NCBI GenBank assembly: GCA_030549335.1
Contig: CM060190.1
Span: 65,486,118-65,550,117, forward strand
Direction of reading: 5' to 3'
Source of the DNA: Pontederia crassipes
Taxonomy: Eukaryota; Streptophyta; Magnoliopsida; Commelinales; Pontederiaceae
Length of the DNA stretch: 64,000 nt
Both the position numbers and the translations under genes were made by a program. Under the pieces are notes generated by a model. The model ran no database searches, had not been told where the DNA came from, and worked only from the letters and a program-made list of their open reading frames with translations. The first letter of the stretch is position 1. The number at the start of each line of letters is the position of its first letter. Below, one piece after another: positions 38,880-50,351 of this stretch.

Positions 38880-39463
38880 TTGGTTCAGGACAAAATTTAA
38901 CCCGGTGCGACGGACCAAGACGCAAAAGGACAAAGCAACCCAAACCCAGACCCGTAAGGCCGTAACTATGCGGTATCCGGTCGCCTTTTTGAGTGGCCAA
39001 TGGATTCGCGCATGGATTCCAGGAACCAGCCGTGGGTTTGCGAGCCACCTGTTATCCCTCCCCTTCCCCTCCCCGTCCCCCTCCCCCTCCCCATTTACCA
39101 CTTCCCCTCGTTCCCCCTCCCTACTACTCCACAGCACACAGACCACTTTTAAAAACCATATATAATAATACGATGAGCAGAGGAGCCCCACACACGCAAC
39201 ACCCACACCACATGACCACAACCACCACCACCTCCTCGTCCTTCTTTATAAACGCCCTCATCTCCCCCTCGAACCCTCCCTCCTCCTCCACACACCATTC
39301 TTAATCAGAGCAACAAAGTGATCGAGCGAGTTCTCTGCTTTTCGTACTCTGTTCAGTACCTTTTTTTTGTGACCTGCGATTCGTCTTCCTCGACCTAGCA
39401 GGCTTCACCGGCTGCCCTCCACCTCGACTTGTTCACTCGCTAACGCCGGCGGTCGGGTAAAGG
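38880..39463 (+). promoter_or_regulatory. Promoter and 5' leader of the FLZ gene
   Basis: The TATA box is probably TTTATAAA at 39245-39252, which would put transcription start near 39275-39285 and give a leader of about 180 bases. Upstream lie C-rich tracts (CCCCTCCCCGTCCCCCTCCC at 39066-39085) and CACCACCACC. The leader is CT-rich and the start codon context is GGATGG. Confidence 0.6.
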
Positions 39464-39911
39464 ATGGGCGGAAGGACGACCTACAGACCCAGGCTCTTCT
39501 TCTGCGATGACTTGGACGACGACGGCCCGCGGCACTTCCTCGACTCCTGCTTCCTCTGCAAGAAGCACCTGGGCGGGAACCGCGACATCTTCATGTACAG
39601 GTGCGTCTTGTTTCTCCCGGGCGCATGGAGTTCGTTCTTGCAATGATGGTTCCGGGGGCTAAAACTTGTTTTTTTTTCGCCTTTTGTTTTGCAGAGGCGA
39701 CACGCCTTTCTGCAGCGAGGAGTGCAGACAGGAGCAGATCGAGATCGATGAGGAGAGGGAGAGGGACTGGAAGATGTCCCTCAAGACCTCGTCCAGAAAG
39801 GAACCCCTGCACGGCAAGCAGCAGAAGGCCAAGGCCGCTGCTGCCGGCAGCAGCCCTCCGAAGGCTGATAAGATCCACGTCAGAGCAACTGGCACAGTCG
39901 TGGCCAGCTAA
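39464..39911 (+). CDS. FLZ (FCS-like zinc finger, DUF581) protein
   Basis: FLZ proteins are small plant-specific adaptors whose zinc finger binds SnRK1 kinase subunits, linking energy and stress signalling to other proteins. I join exons 39464-39600 and 39695-39911. The 94-bp intron has GT-AG borders and the split arginine codon AG/A (residue 46), giving 117 residues. The FLZ domain covers about residues 24-66, with HFLDSCFLC, then FCSEEC, and zinc ligands C29, C32, C52 and C56 in the expected CX2C-X19-CX3C spacing. The N-terminus (about residues 1-23) is short and acidic near DDLDDDG. The tail is Lys/Ala/Ser-rich and looks disordered. Length fits the short FLZ group. GC3 is high. No break is seen. 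Which family number it is cannot be told from sequence alone. Confidence 0.95.
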
Positions 39912-40350
39912 ACCGGACGCGATCCTCCATTGATGCGAGAACAGCGTTACATGGCGATCGTAGTTTAGATCCCAGCTACGAGATCTGGAGGGGGGAGGCG
40001 AAGAACCCAAAAAAGCGATCCCAAAAAAAAAAAGGAAGAAATATAAAAAAAGGCAAAGGGGGTAAGTAACCCTTTTGTTTGTATAGGGGTTTAGAAGAGT
40101 TTGAGCAGAGAGGCTACTGGCTTTAATTTGGTTGTAAATTTTTTTGTTTTGAGATCCTTGAGAGGAGATGGTGCTTTCTGGTTCCTCTTGTGTTACCTGT
40201 ATGAATTTGATGCTTACCTCTTGGTTTCGGTGGAGAGGCAAGCAATCTGAGGCTTTCTTTTTTCAACTCCGCTCTCTCTTTAATTCCTGTATTTTTTTCT
40301 GCTGTCTTAACTTTGATCATCACAAGGAAAATAAAACAATTAAGAAACCA
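39912..40350 (+). other. Probable 3' UTR of the FLZ gene
   Basis: The region directly after the stop has mixed composition, a purine run at 39986-40060, and T-rich, TTGTAAAT-like elements near 40133. AATAAA at 40330 could be a polyadenylation signal. The true end is not determined. Confidence 0.4.
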
Positions 40351-42788
40351 AAAGCACAAAGAGAAAGGGGACACAGCAGAATAAAAGAAATGATGAGCAG
40401 GAGCAAATTGTGTGGGCGATGAGGAGGCAGTGAGTGGGATGTGGAGTTGTTTAATCTCAGTGACTGGATTATGAGCTGATCAAAGTTGACTCAATTATTA
40501 TTATTTTTGCATCTCCAGATCTGGAAGTATGCATTAGCTGGTGTTGTTACCTCAATGAATGCAGGAGTAGGTAAAAAAAAAAGCCCATCTCCCCAGTTTT
40601 TCCATGTGGGTATGTATTGGCACATGCACCTAATGGATGATTATATGATCTTCTAGTCTGTTATCAGTTGGCCACCTGGTTTTTGCATGGCTGTTGCTAC
40701 AGTTCAATTTCTTTTATGGAGGTTGATGGCCCTCTTGGATGCATTCCCCTGTAGAAATTTGCACTTGTCAAAAGTGATCATTTTTGTAGTTTGATTGTTA
40801 CTGCTCTCCGGGGCTTAAGCATTCCACAAGTGAATTGTTTTAAGCAAAAGTCACCATCTGTTTGCACTTGTTAATGTAATAATCTGAGATTGCTTCATGT
40901 TTAGTCATGAAAAATTAAAGTAGTTTGAATTGCCTCATGAACTTGACTTTGCCTGGTCTTACCAATAATAATGGCTTTAGTTTCGATCATTCACTCTATA
41001 CTGTGACTTGTTGGAGTCTCCTTTCTTATGTATGCTTTCAATAATAATACTAAAGAAGCAGGACATGAGAATTTAACTTAGCACTCATTTTTCTATTCAT
41101 GAATCCAGACTCGGTCATGAAGACTTTTAGAATAAAATTCCTGAATCTTACGTGATTGCTCTGAAACTGTTTATGAATATAATTTTTCAATATGTCAAAC
41201 TTATAGATCTTAAGACCGAAGACGATTGCTCTGATATCACATCATCTGAACGTTAACAAATTATTCAAGATACCTGAGCAGCCCCTGATCTCGTACGGCA
41301 TCGCCCCAAATCTTAAGCTCTCCAAGTTTCCCCAAAGTGCCGTGGTTTTTTCTTCACCAAGTTGCAACTGTGCTTCCAAGCGCAGTCCATTCGATGAACT
41401 CCATCGGTGCAGGCGACTTCTTGAAACACTGAGTTATGGGAACACCACTTTGTTCATGTCTTGCCTTCCTGAGTTTCTCCATGACTCCATGTTGCATCAA
41501 CTTGCAAGCAAGGATAAGTGTTTTGTCCCCTAAGCTTCTGTGCCATGATTGAAGAACCTATTGAGCACCACATCACGCTACAGCTTTTGCTTGCAACGCT
41601 TTCAATGCTCCATGCCCTGAGCTCTTCTGCATCATGTCGACTGCTATTAGTCTCCAGCAGGAGCCATCAAGAAGTCCGTCCAACTCAATAATGGCGGATG
41701 TTTTGTATGGGAGTACAAGTGGTGGTGCAGCTGGTGTCGACATTATTTTCGCAAGCATGCCACCGCCCCCCCTCGTGAGCCCCAGCCGAGTTGGAAAGTG
41801 ATGAAAGGAGCAATCTTTGCCTGCAATCAAATGGACATCTCTCTGGTACTTAAAGACTAAAAAACCCAGCTCAGATATTTCGTGATGGCAGACCTGCACC
41901 AAATTCGGACGCCCATCCACTAGGGGATTCATGAACCTGATCTAATCACCTCAGGCCTGTTTAAATTGATCGCTCTCTATGTACCTATCACATCATTAAC
42001 CGACTGTTTGTACAGGGACATCAAGAAATCCTACTCAGTCCCTTTTGCAGAACTCCTAGAATTTCTTAATTCTGTAAACTGAGTTTGTCCATGGAGAAAA
42101 TTCTACATCGAATCTTTACTCTTTAGCCTATTTATCATGTGATGAATAGACTGTCCTCTAAGGTTGTCTATGTTGTTGTAATTATGATCGAGTTGCCGTC
42201 TAGGAAGACATACTGCAGCTGTAGGTAGACCAAATTCCTGATGGTGTGAGTAGGGATCTAGAATATCGAGTTCTGGTTGCAGCTTGTAACATTTAATCCT
42301 AACTTCAGGAGTCATTACTATCTTAGAAATCCTAACGGATCTGGTGTCTTGGCTCTTTTGCAGTTGAGATTCTTAGTTTAATTGGGTTTTCAAGTTTATT
42401 GCAAGTCTGATGATGCTCGGAACCATCATCTTAACCAGACAGCCATGGTCTCCAATTCCTCATGAATGCTGCAGTCACAGTCACAGTAAAATAGTTGTAG
42501 TGTCCCTCTCCATACATTTAGGCCATCGTCTTGTGCACCTTTCCATCATATCACCACTGTCCCGCTCCATCAAAGAAGGGGAAAAAAATTAAGTGTAACA
42601 TTTACTGTTACCAAAAGCTGAATTTAGTGGAACTCAGTTCCAACATTTAGTTTTTTAGTACTCTTTTTGGATGCTCTTTAATTTAGAATTACTAGCAACT
42701 AATTAATTTACTTCAAGTCTGAAGTCGCTTAAAAAAATAGATGTTCTTGGCATCTTAACGGAAGCTCATGTTCCTCCAAGTTTCTGTA
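40351..42788. other. Spacer with unrecognised open frames
   Basis: Composition is less AT-rich than elsewhere. On the minus strand, 41932-41573 is open for 119 codons, and about 41530-41350 is open in the same frame after two stops. On the plus strand, 41342-41533 is open for 63 codons. None matches a family that I recognise. A decayed gene or element is possible. A TGATATCAGAGC string on the minus strand near 41246 resembles a tRNA-iMet primer site with one change, but no LTR pair was found. Confidence 0.35.
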
Positions 42789-43456
42789 GGCAGCGTTTGG
42801 TTAGAAACTTTTCGCGAGAACGACGTAAAAAATTTCCAAACGACCAACGTAAAAAATTCCCGTCACGAGACATTCGGCCGAAGGCAAGAACATTTGTTTT
42901 TATTTTCAACTCCATGTCTTATCAGTCGTCTTCTTTGACCTTTTTTTTAAATTTCATTTATTTTTTGTTTTATAATGTATGTATATATAATCTAGAATAT
43001 ATTAATACATTATTAGGGATATTATAACATAATTTATTAAATTTTATTAATTAAAAATTATAAAATAATTAGTTCTAATAATTAATAAATATTTTATTAA
43101 TTAAACTATTCATTTTATTTTTTAAAAATTATATTATATTTAAATCTTAAAATGTACGTAAATTATAATATTAATAATATTTAAAAGATTTAATCAAAAT
43201 AAATAAAAATAGTATTAATAATATAATGATTTACGTAAGTTATAATATTAATAACATGTTCTTATTTACTATAAATTTATACCTCATAAAATAATAAATT
43301 ATATTCTTAGTTCTCATTTTTTATTCAAACACTTACTAAAACTTATCCATTTCATCAACTTTTTAAATTCTCATCATTACACTTTTTTATCCAAACACCA
43401 ATTCAAACTTTTTTATCAAATCAATTAGTTCTCCAAATTCTCTTACCAAACACAGC
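42789..43456. mobile_element. PIF/Harbinger-like MITE, copy 2
   Basis: This is a sister of the element at 22657. It shares the end GGCAGCGTTTGG, the subterminal GCAAGAACATTTG, and long AT-rich interior tracts such as ATTAATACATTATTA and TAATTAGTTCTAATAATTAA in the same order. The right end is CCAAACACAGCT. No clear TTA duplication remains, so this copy may be older or its ends are altered. No coding capacity is seen. Confidence 0.75.
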
Positions 43457-43459
43457 TGA

Positions 43460-43561
43460 GTATATTTAGTGAACACTCAGTACATAGTATTTAAATGTTC
43501 AGAAAAGACTGTATATTTAGTGAACATTCAGTACATAGTATTTAAATGTTCAGAAAAGACA
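43460..43561. repeat. 51-bp tandem duplication
   Basis: Two adjacent 51-bp units (43460-43510 and 43511-43561) differ at only two positions. It begins directly beyond the right end of the MITE at 43456, which suggests that it may have arisen with insertion or repair there. Confidence 0.95.
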
Positions 43562-44552
43562 ACACAGTTAAAGGTTATTCTCAAGATTATTTGTTGATGA
43601 GAAAAAAAATTCGACATTTTATTAAGCTTAGATGAGATCATTCGTGATACAACAATGTCAGACAAAGGGAATAATCATTGAACTAAGCTACAAGATTTGT
43701 TTTAGTGAAAGAACTCTTTCTATGAAATTATCTTATAACTATGAATTTTTTCGAATGCTGTACGATGATTTGTGCGTAGATGTAAGAAATTCCCATTGCA
43801 CTATCGTTCCTGTACTGTACATGCATTGTAAAGTAACACTTAACACTTGGAACACGAGAGGGAACAGAGGACTGATGCAGTTGAGCGTTTATGACTTGCT
43901 GAAATCATAAAACTACAATACATGCACCAGAAACAAGGTACGCTAGATTTGGGAATCACTTTACCTCTTGCTTTAATATTGTCATCAATTTGTTGGACTT
44001 CAACAATCTAAACTAGCGACTGCAGAAGTTCATTTGCTTATTTTGTTTGTTGTTCATTTGGACTAAAACTGTCAAAGGTTATAAATATTTGAGTAGCAAA
44101 AATGTGAGAATCGGGAATTTTTTGCAGTCGTTACTTGTAACAATAACTGAGTCTGAATGCTAGATCGAGATCAGTAAAAACAATACATGATTCGGAGCCC
44201 CTTTAAGGTATCAAATATCTGAGTGACTGTTGCTTGGTGTTTCTCGGTAGCCTTAAGCTTCATCACTTGCACAGAATTATCATTATCATATTTTTAATTA
44301 ATCTGAGGCACATCTACAATAATAAAATACCGTTGGACATTGCAAGAAGAGAATCTGATGCCAGGATACTCAAAAAGCTCTACTATGAAAATCCTTATAA
44401 ATCCTGCTATATAGAAAAAAAAAAAAACAATGCATGTGTTTGTCGAACCAAACCTTTTCGCCAGAAGGCAAATTATGTCTGTTTTACAGCCTTCATGAGA
44501 ACAAATCTTTTGTAGTCGACAGCATTTGCAGCCTCCCCCAGTTTTGCAAGGT
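43562..44552. other. Spacer between MITE and LTR element
   Basis: No gene is supported. Plus open frames at 43632-43910 and 44234-44515 lack family features. An A-rich run lies near 44417. Confidence 0.4.
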
Positions 44553-44557
44553 GAATA

Positions 44558-46730
44558 TGTAACACCCGATTTTAAAAAATAAAAATAAAATATAAAATAT
44601 AAATAAAATAAATAAATAAATAGGTAACCAAGTGGATAAGATCAAGAGTGGACAATTAGACCTATGAATGGATAAGGTTGTGAATAAGATCAAGAATGTA
44701 CACATATGCATATGAATGGATAAGATCAAGAATGAACACTTGTGCATATGAATGGATAAGATTATGGATAAGATTAAAAAAGAGCAATGTGGACATTTTC
44801 TCCCATCCAAAATCCCTATATAAAGAGGACTTCTCTTGGACATTTCCTTCTTCCCCTTCATTTGCCCTTTGCCACCAAGATACTGTTGTAGGATCTCTCC
44901 ATGTGCCATCCAGGAGCATAGATTTTTTATTTTCTGCATTGGTTTGATTCCAGCGATATTTCCTTACTTCTTTCTCCAATCGATTGATTTATAAGAGGAG
45001 AACGACAAGGGGAAGACGATTATTGATGATCGAAAAGGTTCAAGCTAGGATTAATCACGAAATAAGGTGAGTGATATCGAAATTCCCCTGCATAACATGA
45101 TTAGCAATAGGGTAGAATTAGGTTCTTATCGTATGATGTGTTCTTGATTATTGAAACGATATGAAAAATGATGGATTGATTGTGTTATCATGTTTGCTTC
45201 ATATTTTGTGATTCGTTTTGATCATAAATATGTTCTGTATTAGTCCTTCATGTTAGATGAATCCTTGTATGCTTTGATTGCATTTTTGGATTGAAATTCG
45301 TTATTTATATGATTCTGCACGATTCTGTTTTCATTAGGACCGATCGACCGATCCTGAATATCGGTCGACCGGTGATCTGCAAATCGGTCGACCGATCGAT
45401 AGAGACCGATCGACCGATCATTTCTCCCAAGCCTTGTATCGATCGACTGATCGGCCGATTGAAGCTCCTTTCCAGAATAAGTATTATCGATCGACCGATC
45501 TAGAAATATCAGTCGATCGATGCTTAAGACTTTTACATTGTATTGCATTAAGACCAATCGGTCGACCGATCCAAAGGTATTGGTCGACCGGTTATGTGCA
45601 AATCGGTCGACCGATTAGTGAGGACCGATCGACCGAACCCTATTCAGAATGCATATTGATTGCTGATTTGATTTAGATTCTTCCTATGATTGTGTTGTGC
45701 TACTCCTTGCTGATTGAAATATTATGTGACTGAATCCTTGATCCTGAATTGATATGTCTAATGATCCAATCCCCTTATGGTATGCAAGAATAATAAAGTG
45801 ATAAAGTGAATAAGCATGAAAGATGAAAATGTTAGTGGGAGTGGTGGTCAGAGCTTATGCCAAGTGCTTATCGTAAAAGAGTCACACCCATGCCATGGCT
45901 TTATCCCCATTGGTGGCACAAGGCTGTATCGGTCGCTTGGCGTAAAACCCCACAAGTTAAAAACAGAGATATGAAAATGTATATGAGAGTGGTGGTCAGA
46001 GCTTAAGCTGAGTGCTCATCGGTAGGGTCGCTCCCTTAGCCATGGCTTGATCCCCATTGGTCGCACGAAGCTGTATTGGTCGCTCTGACGTAAATCCCCG
46101 AAGCTAAAGGGCACCCAAGAGCACGAGGAGTATGGACAAGTAACATGAACATGATGAATGAAGTATGATTATGGATCCAGCATGATTACTAAAATCTTTC
46201 ATGATTATAAGATTGACTCATGATCTTTATCTCATTTATCTATTGATGTTTCAATCGAATGATATAATGTTCTCAAATATAATCTTGTTACAAGTGATTA
46301 CTAATTCTGTCTATTGCTATTTATTGTTATGCATTGAGTACTTATGGATCCCCACTAGACTGTATAGCTTACGGAAGGATCTCCTCCCCTATGTTTGATT
46401 TTCACAGGGCCAAGTCAATGATGGTGTGGAGATCGTGTGCTGCGACTAGCGATGCTAAAGTACATGAACCGACAGATGACCTAGTTATCTTTATCTTTAG
46501 TTTTCGCATTATGAGCTTTGATGTAATTCAGACATTATGACTATTATGGAGATTTTGTATCACTTTGAGACTTTCGCTTTTATGATATCTCTATCTTTCT
46601 TTGTTTCTATTATTGGCATGTTATCGTTTTAATTGAAATTTGGTCAAGTTTTAGTCTATGCTATAGTATTTTTGTAGCGCCTTCGAATAAATCCTCGCCA
46701 CGTGGTGTTGGTCGATTTGGGAGCGTTACA
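44558..46730 (+). repeat. 5' LTR (2,173 bp)
   Basis: TG...CA termini. Promoter-like TATATAAA lies at 44817-44824. Near its start are direct repeats of GAATGGATAAGATCAAGAATG type (44640-44775). At 45338-45640 is a cluster of palindromic motifs. Near 45840-46100 is a two-copy GTGGTCAGAGCTTA repeat. Open frames in it, including those rich in Arg-Ser-Thr-Asp-Arg-Pro-Ile, come from the palindrome cluster and are not genes. Confidence 0.93.
45338..45640. repeat. Cluster of about 11 TCGACCGAT palindromic motifs in the 5' LTR
   Basis: Variants of ATCGGTCGACCGAT, a near-perfect palindrome around TCGA, occur about 11 times in 300 bp, at roughly 45340, 45360, 45383, 45405, 45438, 45485, 45508, 45557, 45580, 45601 and 45623. 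The block 45338-45430 is repeated in the same order at 45551-45640, so the cluster grew by a duplication of about 210 bp. The 3' LTR has the matching cluster at 51139-51430. Confidence 0.9.
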
Positions 46731-46734
46731 TTTA

Positions 46735-46746
46735 TGGTATCAAAGC
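46735..46746 (+). other. Primer-binding site, tRNA-iMet type
   Basis: TGGTATCAAAGC begins four bases after the end of the 5' LTR. It agrees with the usual plant TGGTATCAGAGC at 11 of 12 positions. It fixes the plus orientation of the element. Confidence 0.85.
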
Positions 46747-49048
46747 CGCTGTTCAGACTCTTTTGATGTTTTATTGTATAGTATGGTATAAGAGTGGTTC
46801 ATGTGCTATCGCCGAGCTGTCGTCAAACCCTCCATCGTAAAGTACAAGTAAGATTTTTTTTTTTTGCTTTGTGTCATTCTTTATTGATGTATCGATGCTT
46901 ATTTCATAGGAGTGGTTGATTCCTAAGGAGGTTATTTGTATGGTAGGAATCAACCTAAAGGGTATTAACGATTATGCAAAAGGGGCATAAATGTTATGAA
47001 AAATTGAGAAAGAATAAGTAATGCATATAGATGATGATACCTACATGAAGAATCATACTTATAGATGTTTAGAGAATAAAATATAAGAAATAATTTTGTT
47101 CTTTCAATTCATGTTTTTCATCTCTTTCATGATCACCCTACTCATGGACCTCTTCTACTGATTGTAGCAGTATGAAGAGGAAAATGAGTAGGCATATTAC
47201 AAAGAGATGTAGTTTTATAAGAGAAATGATGAAATTATAAGAATAAATAAAAGAATTGCCTTACACAATAAGTAGGTGTGAGATGGTTCAAAAATAGTAG
47301 AAATGAAGTTTATAGGAAATCAAGCATGCCTAAGTTATAATTTATGTGGTTCCATGAGTTTGTTATGATAGAGATTTATTTATATGTTATATTGATAAGT
47401 AGGCACACGTAACGTTTGTTGTACCTTATACTTCATATGGACTCTATATTATGCTGATAAAAGTCTTAAGAAAATACAAACTAATTATATGAATTCTTAT
47501 TACCTCATATTGAGCTAATAGTTAGATATATGGACGAATAAACATAGAATTTTGAAAGACTCGGAGGTCACATTGGATTGAAGAATGAATATCAAACAGT
47601 TGATTGCTACCCTTTCAATTGATCGAAAGACATTGACAAACGGACATCCACTCCTCCTTTCGGACGACCACTAAATGAACAAGAAATGGACGACCGTTTG
47701 ACTTGTAGGCGTCCGATATGTGGATGGAAGGAAATTCGATTGTAATTGGACCCTTGGATTTATTAAGCCTCTGTCCACTCGATTTATTATGAAATGAAAC
47801 GAACTTAAAAATGATTCGGAACTATGCTTAGTATAACCTTGATCTAATTACAGGTCGAAAGAGAGAGGTCCACTATAATGATGAAAAGATATGCTGGCTT
47901 TGAGTGAGGTCATCTCCTTGAGGGATGTTTCCGCCTGACAGAGGATAGCGAGGTTATCTCCTTGAGGGATGTTTTCGCCTGGCACAGGATAGCGAGGTCA
48001 TCTCCTTGAGGGATATTTCCGCCTGACACAAGATAGCGAGGTCATCTTCTTGAGGGATGTTTCCGCCTAGCACAAGGTAGCGAGATCATCTCCTTGAGGG
48101 ATGTTTCCGCCGAGCACAAGATAACGAGGTCATCTCCTCTGATGGATGTGTCAGACTAGTGTGAGATTATCCTCATCTTTATGGATGTTGCCACTTAGGG
48201 CGAGGTCATCTCCAATGGGGGATATTGTTGTCTAGTGCGAGGTCATCCACACTCTTATAAGTGTTTCCGACTTGTGCGAAGTATGATTCTTATTATTGAT
48301 GTCAAGTTAAAAGATGGACAATTGTATGAAAAAAGTCCAATGCAAGATGTAAAAATGGATTAAAGTATGATATGGAAATGGACTATGGTAGGTTACGAAA
48401 ATGGACAATGTGCAAAAGATAAAGATGATCTGCTTGTCTTATATTTTGGTAATTGCTTTGTTTTTCCTACTCTATTGCTTGAATTCATTTTATGAATTTG
48501 CCTACATTCATGATGTTTTATTAAGGACTTATGTTATGTAGCATGCATAAATTATTTGGATTCCTTATGGATTGAGTTTTACCATGTGTTCCGTCGAAAC
48601 GATCGAATCATCATCGTAATCGTAACGTTGATTCGGGGTGCTTCTCACTCCTTTAAGATAATTACATTGGTTTATTCCCCTATGTATGGAGGGAAAGACA
48701 TTCAACTCCAAAAGAAGAAAACTTGTCATGGGAATATGTATAAGCATTCTATGAAAGTATATGACATGATATTGCAATGAAAAGATAGATCAATAGAAGA
48801 CAATGTAATGTAAACTAAGAGGTTAAAGATGAAAGCAAAGGAGATGTAGTCAGTAGATGTAATGTTGACAATTAGAATAGAACGTGATCTCAGAAGCAAA
48901 TATAATTCTTTACTCGTTAAGTTCAGTTATATCGATGTGATTAAAAATATAATGATAAGTATGTTCACTAACACTCCTTTTAAGGAGGTCATTGACCCAA
49001 ACAACTATAATAAAGTACGCTGATATTTTGGTAGATAGGAAAATTATG
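46747..49048 (+). other. Degenerate internal region of the LTR element
   Basis: This is where gag and the first part of pol would lie, but no reading frame longer than about 75 codons remains and I recognise no gag, protease or reverse transcriptase motif. The tandem array at 47906-48277 interrupts it. The sequence may be heavily mutated or replaced. Confidence 0.5.
47906..48277 (+). repeat. Tandem array of 37-44-bp units inside the LTR element
   Basis: Five 44-bp units begin at 47906, 47950, 47994, 48038 and 48082. They follow GAGGTCATCTCCTTGAGGGA, a TGTTTCCGCCT segment and an ACA(A/G)GATAGC tail. Four more diverged, shorter units begin at about 48126, 48163, 48202 and 48239. Units are most alike at the left, so the array probably expanded there most recently. 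Confidence 0.93.
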
Positions 49049-49049
49049 G

Positions 49050-50340
49050 AGACTTTGGAACACACGATGAGGATATATACACTCGATTGACGTGGTAGTT
49101 GGAATGATCATTTACATATGATCAGAATTACTTATGATAATAGCCACAAATTAAATCATTTGGAATACCGTTCGATTATATTGACAACCTTGTTCATCAC
49201 TCAATTGAGTGAAATAGGTAAAGAGAAACCATGCACGAAAATGATATATTAAGAAGGTAGAACGAGTTAAGAAAAAGGTTAAAAAGAAAGGAGCTACGCA
49301 AAACGAAGGTATATGAAAAGATATCATTAACGATGGTGATCAAATGTTATTGAAAGCTTCCTATATGAAAAGGGGTAATTTAGATAAGTAAGGAGTAATT
49401 AGTCCTCACTGCTATGAACCATTTCAATATTAAAATTAGTCGGCAAAGTTACACATAGGTTGATACTACTCTCTTCTTATGGAGGAGTGACATAAGTCTG
49501 AGTTGCCATCCATCCTGGAAGCATTAAGTTATACAAAGATGTATAGCGCAACTATTGGTGGCCTGACATGAAGAGGGAGATAGTTGAGTATGTGTCTAGA
49601 TGTCTAATGTGCTAGCAGGTAAAGATTGAACACCAGAGGCCATACGGGAAGTTGAAGCCTCTAGATGTCCCACAGTGGAAGTGGAATAATATCACTATGA
49701 ATTTTGTATCCAACTTGCCCAAGTCCAAAAAGGATCATGATGCAATGTGGGTGGTGATAGATAGATTTACGAAGGCGGTACACTTCAACCCTATCCGGTG
49801 GAAGCAATTGGTAGAGGGTTTATTAGACTTGTATGTTAGAGATGGAGTAAGATTACATGACATTCCAGTATCGATTGATTCTGATCCAAACCCCGGATTC
49901 ACTGCTAGATTCTAGAAGAGCATGCAGCAGGCATTTGACACAAGACTGAATCACAGCACTGCTTTCCACCCTCAGATTAATGGGCAGTATGAGATGACTA
50001 TTCAGACATTAGAGGACATGCTGCGAGCATGTGCACTAGATGGGCAAGGCGACTGAGATGAGCACATCCATCTAGTCGAAATTGCCGAGAAAATCAAGAG
50101 CAAAGAAGAAGTGAATAAGACAGTAGAATATGTCGAGAAAGTGGAGTACCCGACACATATTGTGGAATGCAAAGTACAACACCAGAAGAATAAAGATGTA
50201 CCGATGATCAGAGTAGCATGGTGTATTCATCATGACAATAAGGCCACATGAGAACTCGAGTCAGGAATGCGCCAAGAGTCATCGTACCTTTCTGATAAAC
50301 CATCTACTTCGTGTAAAATTCGAGGACGAATTTTTTTTAA
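49050..50340 (+). pseudogene. Ty3/gypsy integrase remnant in scrambled order
   Basis: The sequence matches chromovirus integrase, which inserts the element's DNA copy into the host chromosome. Segment 1 (about 49050-49440) corresponds to the part after the catalytic core: GSWNDHLHMIRITYDNSH, then GDQMLLKASYMKRG and ISPHCYEPF. Segment 2 (about 49520-50060) is the upstream part: HPGSIKLYKDV, a zinc-binding C-x2-C (RCLMC), the core beginning PLDVPQWKWNNITMNFVS, and QTLEDMLRACALD. Segment 3 (about 50140-50340) is the C-terminal chromodomain-like part (VPMIRVAWCIHH, then ELESGMR). The first catalytic Asp is Asn (MNFV), while the second Asp and the Glu remain. Several in-frame stops occur (for example after KDV, after RCLMC and after FTARF). 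It is not functional. Confidence 0.85.
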
Positions 50341-50351
50341 TGAGATTATGA

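Noticed and set aside
41230-41260. TGATATCAGAGC on the minus strand as a retroelement primer site
   Set aside because: No LTR pair or coding remnant was found on either side.
41350-41932. Long minus open stretches as a gene
   Set aside because: Stops interrupt the frame and I could not match any family; kept only as unrecognised spacer.
45338-45640. Possible CRISPR-like array
   Set aside because: Spacing is irregular, the repeats are short variants of a palindrome inside an LTR, and the DNA is from a plant nucleus.
45240-45676. Open frames with repeated RSTDRPI-like peptides in the LTR
   Set aside because: They are translations of the palindromic DNA motif on both strands, not a protein repeat.
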